NCBI GenBank assembly: GCA_944470555.2
Contig: OX104127.1
Location: 151,791,776-151,855,775 of the forward strand
Origin: Heterobilharzia americana
Taxonomy: Eukaryota > Platyhelminthes > Trematoda > Strigeidida > Schistosomatidae
Direction of reading: 5' to 3'
Length of the DNA: 64,000 bases
The translations under genes were made by a program, and so were the position numbers. The notes under the pieces were generated by a model that was not told the origin of the DNA, searched no databases, and worked only from the letters and a program-made list of their open reading frames with translations. Every line of letters begins with the position of its first letter. The first letter of the stretch is position 1. This document shows positions 59,587 through 64,000 of the stretch, one piece after another.

Positions 59587-61320
59587 TTAGATGCATGCTA
59601 GATAAATCGCAGTTGAATTATTGCATTTGACTGCACGAGCGTACAGTCTGATATCATTTCTTCTTGTTCTCTCTGAAGAAATATAGGGAGAGAGCTGTGA
59701 ATAAAGTGGATGCTCGGTAGCTAGTTGTCTGCTTGAATTCGAACGTCTGTCGAATATAGTGTTAATCAATTGGGCCAGAGGCACACCAGTTACCCTACTG
59801 AAGACTTTTAAAGCCTTATGCAATCGAAAAAAGTCATTTCTTAGTAGACCAAGCAGGATTACCAGGAAACAATAAAGAAAAATAAATGAAATACAGAGAA
59901 TAATAAATTTTGAAAGTAGAGGCTGAGCTATACTAGAGAATTTTAGCTTCTTTGTGTAGAGTGTTGAGCAAAAGACTTTCTTAGAAGCCAGCAGGACATA
60001 TGACGATTAACAAGAGTTAGGATAAAATCTGAATCCCAGATAGGTAGCATTCTATTTGTCTTCCACACTAATACCATCAATACTATAGGGGTCATGGAAC
60101 CGAAGTAACTCGCATAAGTCCCTCTTATGTCAGGGAGTAAAATTAACCGTCTGATATTGAAAATTATTTAAGACCATTTAAGGAAGACCACCGATCAATT
60201 TTGGATCAGAAACCATTCGTTCGAGGACAGTTTAATTCAGAGACAAATAACACAGAAACCTTCAGGTCATCAGCCCACTTAATGAAGTTAGTTTTAATAG
60301 AATACAGTAATTCATGCACGAAGAACGAAAACAACAACGGAGAAATTATTCCACTCTGAGGTAAAATGGCCTAAGTTAGCAATGAAGTGGGGCGCTTTTC
60401 TTTATCAATAATAAACCACTTCCTTTCAGAAACTAGAAATGAAGCCATTTTTAACCCAGAACGAGCTAATTTAACAGTAGTGGTTTAGGAATATAGTTGA
60501 AGATAGATATGTAATTTAACAAGGCACAGTAAACAGACTTAACACCTTTGTGTACAATAGAAAAAATATTACGATGCAAGACAATAGCAGCATTTAAGGT
60601 ACTTCTTATCTGTTTATATTTAAATTGTTTTGAATCTCTATCAATAAAGGTTGAAGCCGAAATAGAAATAAATTTTCCAATGTTTTCAAAAAAGATGTTA
60701 TGGCAAAAGGCCTAAACTTTACATCCGATCCTAAAGACAATTAGGGTATGGATACAACTTTACTTTCTGTTCAAGCACCAGGTACTGTTATTTTTGCAAT
60801 ATGATGCATCAAAGATATCTGTAAGAGGATAACACAACATATCTGCACATTTTCTAAACATAATACTCGAAACACTATCAGAACCTATGCTTTAGGATGG
60901 TTTAAGCATTTGAGACATTCGGAAACATCATTTGCATTGAAACCCAGAAGACACTAAAAAGAATGAAATCAGGAAGCCGACTTGTAAATTTTGGTTTAAT
61001 GCACAGACATCAGGACAGACTTCTTAAGTTACCTGCTTTCCACCAGTAGGTTCACTGAATAATTATCATATGTTGGAAAATTTCTCGAATGGCAGAAACT
61101 TCTGATTTTACATTCTATTTAGACGTTTTATTTCAGACGTAATAAGGCAGTTAAGTCTTTTAGAGTTAGAGTGAACTTCCACTTTATACAGCCTTTTCTT
61201 TTCTCTTTGGAGCTTCTTGAAATTATGAGGTCAAATTTCAGGAAGTTTGTTTCACCATGGCAGCGAATTTCAAGACGGAATTTGAGATGGCGTGTGACGT
61301 TAATTATCATGCTACCCAAA
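59587..61320 (-). pseudogene. Reverse transcriptase and C-terminal domain of CR1/L2-type element
   Basis: Blocks in order: a linker at 61319-61128 (RSSKEKRKGCIKWKF), then SIGSDSVSSIMFRKCADMLC with YPLTDIFDASY (about 60905-60815), the start of the RT (KxxGxDxI…L). Next is FIKWADDLKVSVLFVSELN (about 60285-60235), with the catalytic WADD at 60266-60277 where FADD or YADD is usual. The C-terminal segment is FSRVTGVPLAQLINTIFDRR to RNDIRLYARAVKCNNS, ending with a natural stop near 59585. Both catalytic aspartates are present, but several stops and frameshifts between blocks make it non-coding. Confidence 0.75.
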
Positions 61321-61479
61321 ACTTCATTAACAAATATATCCTAGTCCACTCCTTTAAGCGTGTCTCTCAAATGTAGTATATTGTCCTGTGAAGAGCATCT
61401 GTGCTGGGTTTTCTTGGAAATGTAATGAAATGCGTTCTTGCCTAAGTTGTCATACATCTTGAGCAAAACACATAAAAGG

Positions 61480-62250
61480 CAGTGGTCAGAATCTAGCAGC
61501 GGGGTTCGTCTACGGACTTTTTACAAGCCAGACTCATTTGTAAAAACTAAATCTAGTGTTGTGTCAAGACGAGCGAAATGGTTAAGCACTTTTTCATGAC
61601 CCAACGATAAAAGAAAACGAGAGTCATATAGATCAAAATCTCTACAGGCTATACACAAAGAGACAGAAAATGGAGAATGGAGACAGAAAATTCACTGAAT
61701 TCACCAGTGGTAATTGATAAATCAGAAAAAGCTGCAGTTATATGTGACGTAAATGTTTATATAAATACATATGTATTTGCTAAAACGTTTAGGATGACAC
61801 TTAACTGTAATGCGATCAATTTTGTCGTAGTAGAAGCCGAAGAATCCAATATTGGAGGTAGACAAACTTGTAATGATAAATGTTGCTGTAATTCCACCAC
61901 CCTTCCTCTTTGAAATACATAGATCTTGTAGAAGCAACCTGAAAACATTTAAATTAACCAAATTATCGTCATAGAGATTATGGAGCCATTTTTTGGCAAT
62001 ATTACGATGAAAATTTGTGGATAAGAATGACTGAAGGTAGCCAACTTAGTTCGGTAAAAACCTGTAATTTGTGCTAATTGTTTCCGATATAGTCATTTGA
62101 TCTCTGGTTGTGCGCTTAAGAGCCATTTGCCATCTATCATGCTGCTTTTTCAAAATTTTTATTTCAACTTCAGAAGTGTTACGTTGGAATAATTTTAGGA
62201 ATGCAAGAGATTGTATAACACGATTGGAGGAAGTAATTTAATGATTGGGA
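61480..62250 (-). pseudogene. Endonuclease domain of CR1/L2-type element
   Basis: The last part is clear: LDTTLDLVFTNESGL, a stop, then RRTPLLDSDHCLLCVLLKMY with the SDH motif at 61482-61490, which forms the end of AP-type endonucleases in non-LTR elements. Upstream, a long A+T-rich open region (61961-61722) corresponds to the middle of the domain. Frames shift at least twice. Confidence 0.7.
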
Positions 62251-62304
62251 TAAAGTAATCAGTCATTTGATGCAATGTATTCAGTGAGAAAATTAGGTAG
62301 CCTA

Positions 62305-62789
62305 ACTTCCAAGTAGGCTGCTATGTGGCTCTTATAAGCATTAAGCTTCGCTGAGATTAATTATTCTGGTCGAAAATTACGACCATCATCACAAGGCCAA
62401 ACCCAATGCAACCTTGCGGAATCATTTAACAACTAACAATTTTTTTCAGTTTTTATATAGCAGCGTAATTTATCATATGAAAGTGATAGTAGACTTCACG
62501 TAATCGCAAGACTAAGATTATTTTTCACATATATTTAGAATCAGCACTTAATAACTTTATAAGCACACACAGAAAAACAATACTCAAATAGATTGAATTT
62601 TTCTCGACCTAAACTCTTAGTAAATAAATGAAAAGTCTTAATATCTTTTTCCTCAGGAGTATGGGTGGCTTGTTATTTCTGTTAATGTGATACATATTGT
62701 TTCAACAGACATATTCACATATATAATATAGATAAACAAAGGTACCACTGACACAATACAACAGTACCTTGAAATAAAATTATTGTTAA

Positions 62790-62790
<1 letters not shown>
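62305..62790. other. A+T-rich sequence, no gene seen
   Basis: May include the 5' part of the CR1/L2-type element, but nothing is readable. Confidence 0.3.

Positions 62791-62791
<1 letters not shown>

Positions 62792-62839
<48 letters not shown>
62792..62839. repeat. (TA)n microsatellite
   Basis: About 23 TA units, ending in TACATA. Confidence 0.95.
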
Positions 62840-62840
<1 letters not shown>

Positions 62841-62949
62841 ATGAAATATAATACATTGAGGCAGGTTGAAGAACTCCTAAAGATCAAATTTTATAGGGTT
62901 CATCAGAAACGTGTAACGACGTCCGTTGTTTGGAGACAATTGAATCACC

Positions 62950-63125
62950 TTCAGCCAACTGACATCAATCAAAGTGCACCACAGTGATGTGCCTCCTAGC
63001 TTGGTGGCGACATTGCAAAATGGTCGACAGAATTCGGTCGACATTCAGGACTAGACAACACGAGATTGGTTGCATTCCAATGACCAATCATTATATCCAC
63101 CAACCTTTAAAACCATACTCTATCA
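62950..63125 (+). repeat. Dispersed repeat D2, copy 2
   Basis: Aligns with 25345-25505 (CAACTGACATC, CCTAGCTTGGTGGCGAC, GCAAAATGGTCGAC, GACTAGACAACACGAGATTGG, CCAATGACCAATCA). Here it lacks the tRNA-like head and hammerhead seen next to the first copy. Confidence 0.7.
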
Positions 63126-63129
63126 CCAT

Positions 63130-64000
63130 TAAGTCAACCATTTGGAAACCAGTGTTTCACAACATTAAGTAGTTTAGCAGTATAGCTGCAACTTTCTTCA
63201 GCATCACATATTACTAGGTATCAGTATATATTTGAAAGTTTGTAAGAACCTGACATTCACACTGGAATTGCGTTACAAATACACCCTAAGTTTTCCTCAA
63301 AATTCATTTTCGTATCACATGCAGATGCGTTTTACAAGTTATGTCGATATTACTTAAAGTAAAAAACAAACAAATGTACTAAGTAAAATAAAATTCTACA
63401 GCATCTCTGGATGGGATTTTTGCTTGCTTGTATTTTTCACCCCACTTCTTTTCTTGTTTACATGATCCTTATTTGATGACCATCATTTGGACAAAATACT
63501 CATTCGTTTACATAGTGTAAAATAGACAAAATTATAAAGACATATTATGGTGTTACTAAAACGGCTGCTATGTGTTACCTTAACTTACGTGCTTTACTTG
63601 ACTAGATGACTGAAACACAAATGTAGCTTAGGAATTATCCTTACGCAAACTTGGCAAATTCAGAAACCGATCACTAATTACTTGTGTCTTTAGAATATGC
63701 ATGTGTGCGAAACCAAGAAAGAACACAACTGGGTAACAAGATATGAATAGCATGTCTGTTAGACCATGTCAAAATACCGATGTATTCTGACTAACTAACT
63801 TGAGGATCACGTACGAGCAACGCAACGTAACATGACAACGCTTCAAAGGGCATAGATGTTTGACCGTGTGCTTTTAGCTTAAGCAATTTGCTGAAACTAT
63901 CAAGGTCAGTATCAATGTTGAATCTCTTTGAACCCTAGAGTACTGATTTTGAGGAGTTACTTGCTATTACAGTGGTGTCAATAAATACAAACAAAAAATA
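63130..64000. other. A+T-rich sequence, no gene seen
   Basis: Nothing recognised up to the window end. Confidence 0.35.

Larger units (their letters stand above)
59585..62300 (-). mobile_element. CR1/L2-type non-LTR retrotransposon, nearly full ORF2, defective
   Basis: The minus strand carries an endonuclease (about 62250-61480), RT N-terminal part (about 60960-60800), RT palm (about 60300-60240) and a C-terminal domain (59823-59587) in the correct order over 2.7 kb. The order and motifs indicate an EN-RT non-LTR element unlike the RTE copies. Assignment to the CR1/L2 group is inference from the RT N-terminal and C-terminal style. The ends and any target duplication were not resolved. Confidence 0.75.

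Noticed and set aside
62653..62856. Minus-strand frame with Tyr-Ile repeats
   Set aside because: Produced by the TA microsatellite.

Overview
This 64 kb window looks like transposon-rich, gene-poor DNA from a flatworm, most likely a blood fluke (Schistosomatidae). The reasons are high A+T, short tRNA-headed repeats carrying the hammerhead ribozyme core typical of the Smα family, several Penelope-like elements ending in a GIY-YIG endonuclease, and RTE-type and CR1/L2-type retrotransposons. I found no convincing host gene, rRNA or functional tRNA. The window is probably intergenic or a very large intron. The species call is inference.

Layout. 0.57-3.1 kb (minus) and 18.5-20.5 kb (plus) hold two broken copies of one RTE-like retrotransposon, whose coding regions are invaded by tetranucleotide microsatellites. 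At 5-5.9 kb is an old Penelope-like element with inverted arms and a 70-bp tandem repeat. Two more decayed Penelope-like copies lie at 13.8-14.6 kb (plus) and 17.2-18.0 kb (minus). Fragments of a second RTE-like family lie at 21.4-21.7, 31.7-32.6 and 46.5-47.0 kb (all minus). At 44.3-45.9 kb is the best preserved Penelope-like element: two 334-bp inverted arms that differ at one base by eye, each with a hammerhead-like motif, around a decayed RT/GIY-YIG reading frame. At 59.6-62.3 kb (minus) is a nearly full-length but broken endonuclease-RT element of CR1/L2 type.

Between these lie tRNA-headed short elements of at least four groups. (a) 32.9 kb and relatives at 42.9, 51.4 and 51.7 kb carry a minimal type I hammerhead; the 32.9 kb copy has an intact core. 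(b) Smα-type copies lie at 40.1, 57.9, 58.0 and 58.9-59.2 kb. (c) Elements at 10.0 and 25.3-25.7 kb, the second apparently a head-to-tail dimer. (d) Copies without a visible ribozyme lie at 15.1, 20.9 and 46.0 kb. Two dispersed repeats of unknown class recur: D1 at 27.5, 34.5 and 54.0 kb, and D2 at 25.35 and 62.95 kb.

The retrotransposon frames seen here all carry stops or frameshifts, and the three examined RT catalytic motifs outside the CR1/L2 copy are altered, so mobilisation would need proteins made elsewhere. The notable themes are the density of hammerhead-type ribozyme cores of several lineages, and microsatellite growth from short seeds inside RT codons. The rest is A+T-rich sequence in which I see nothing.
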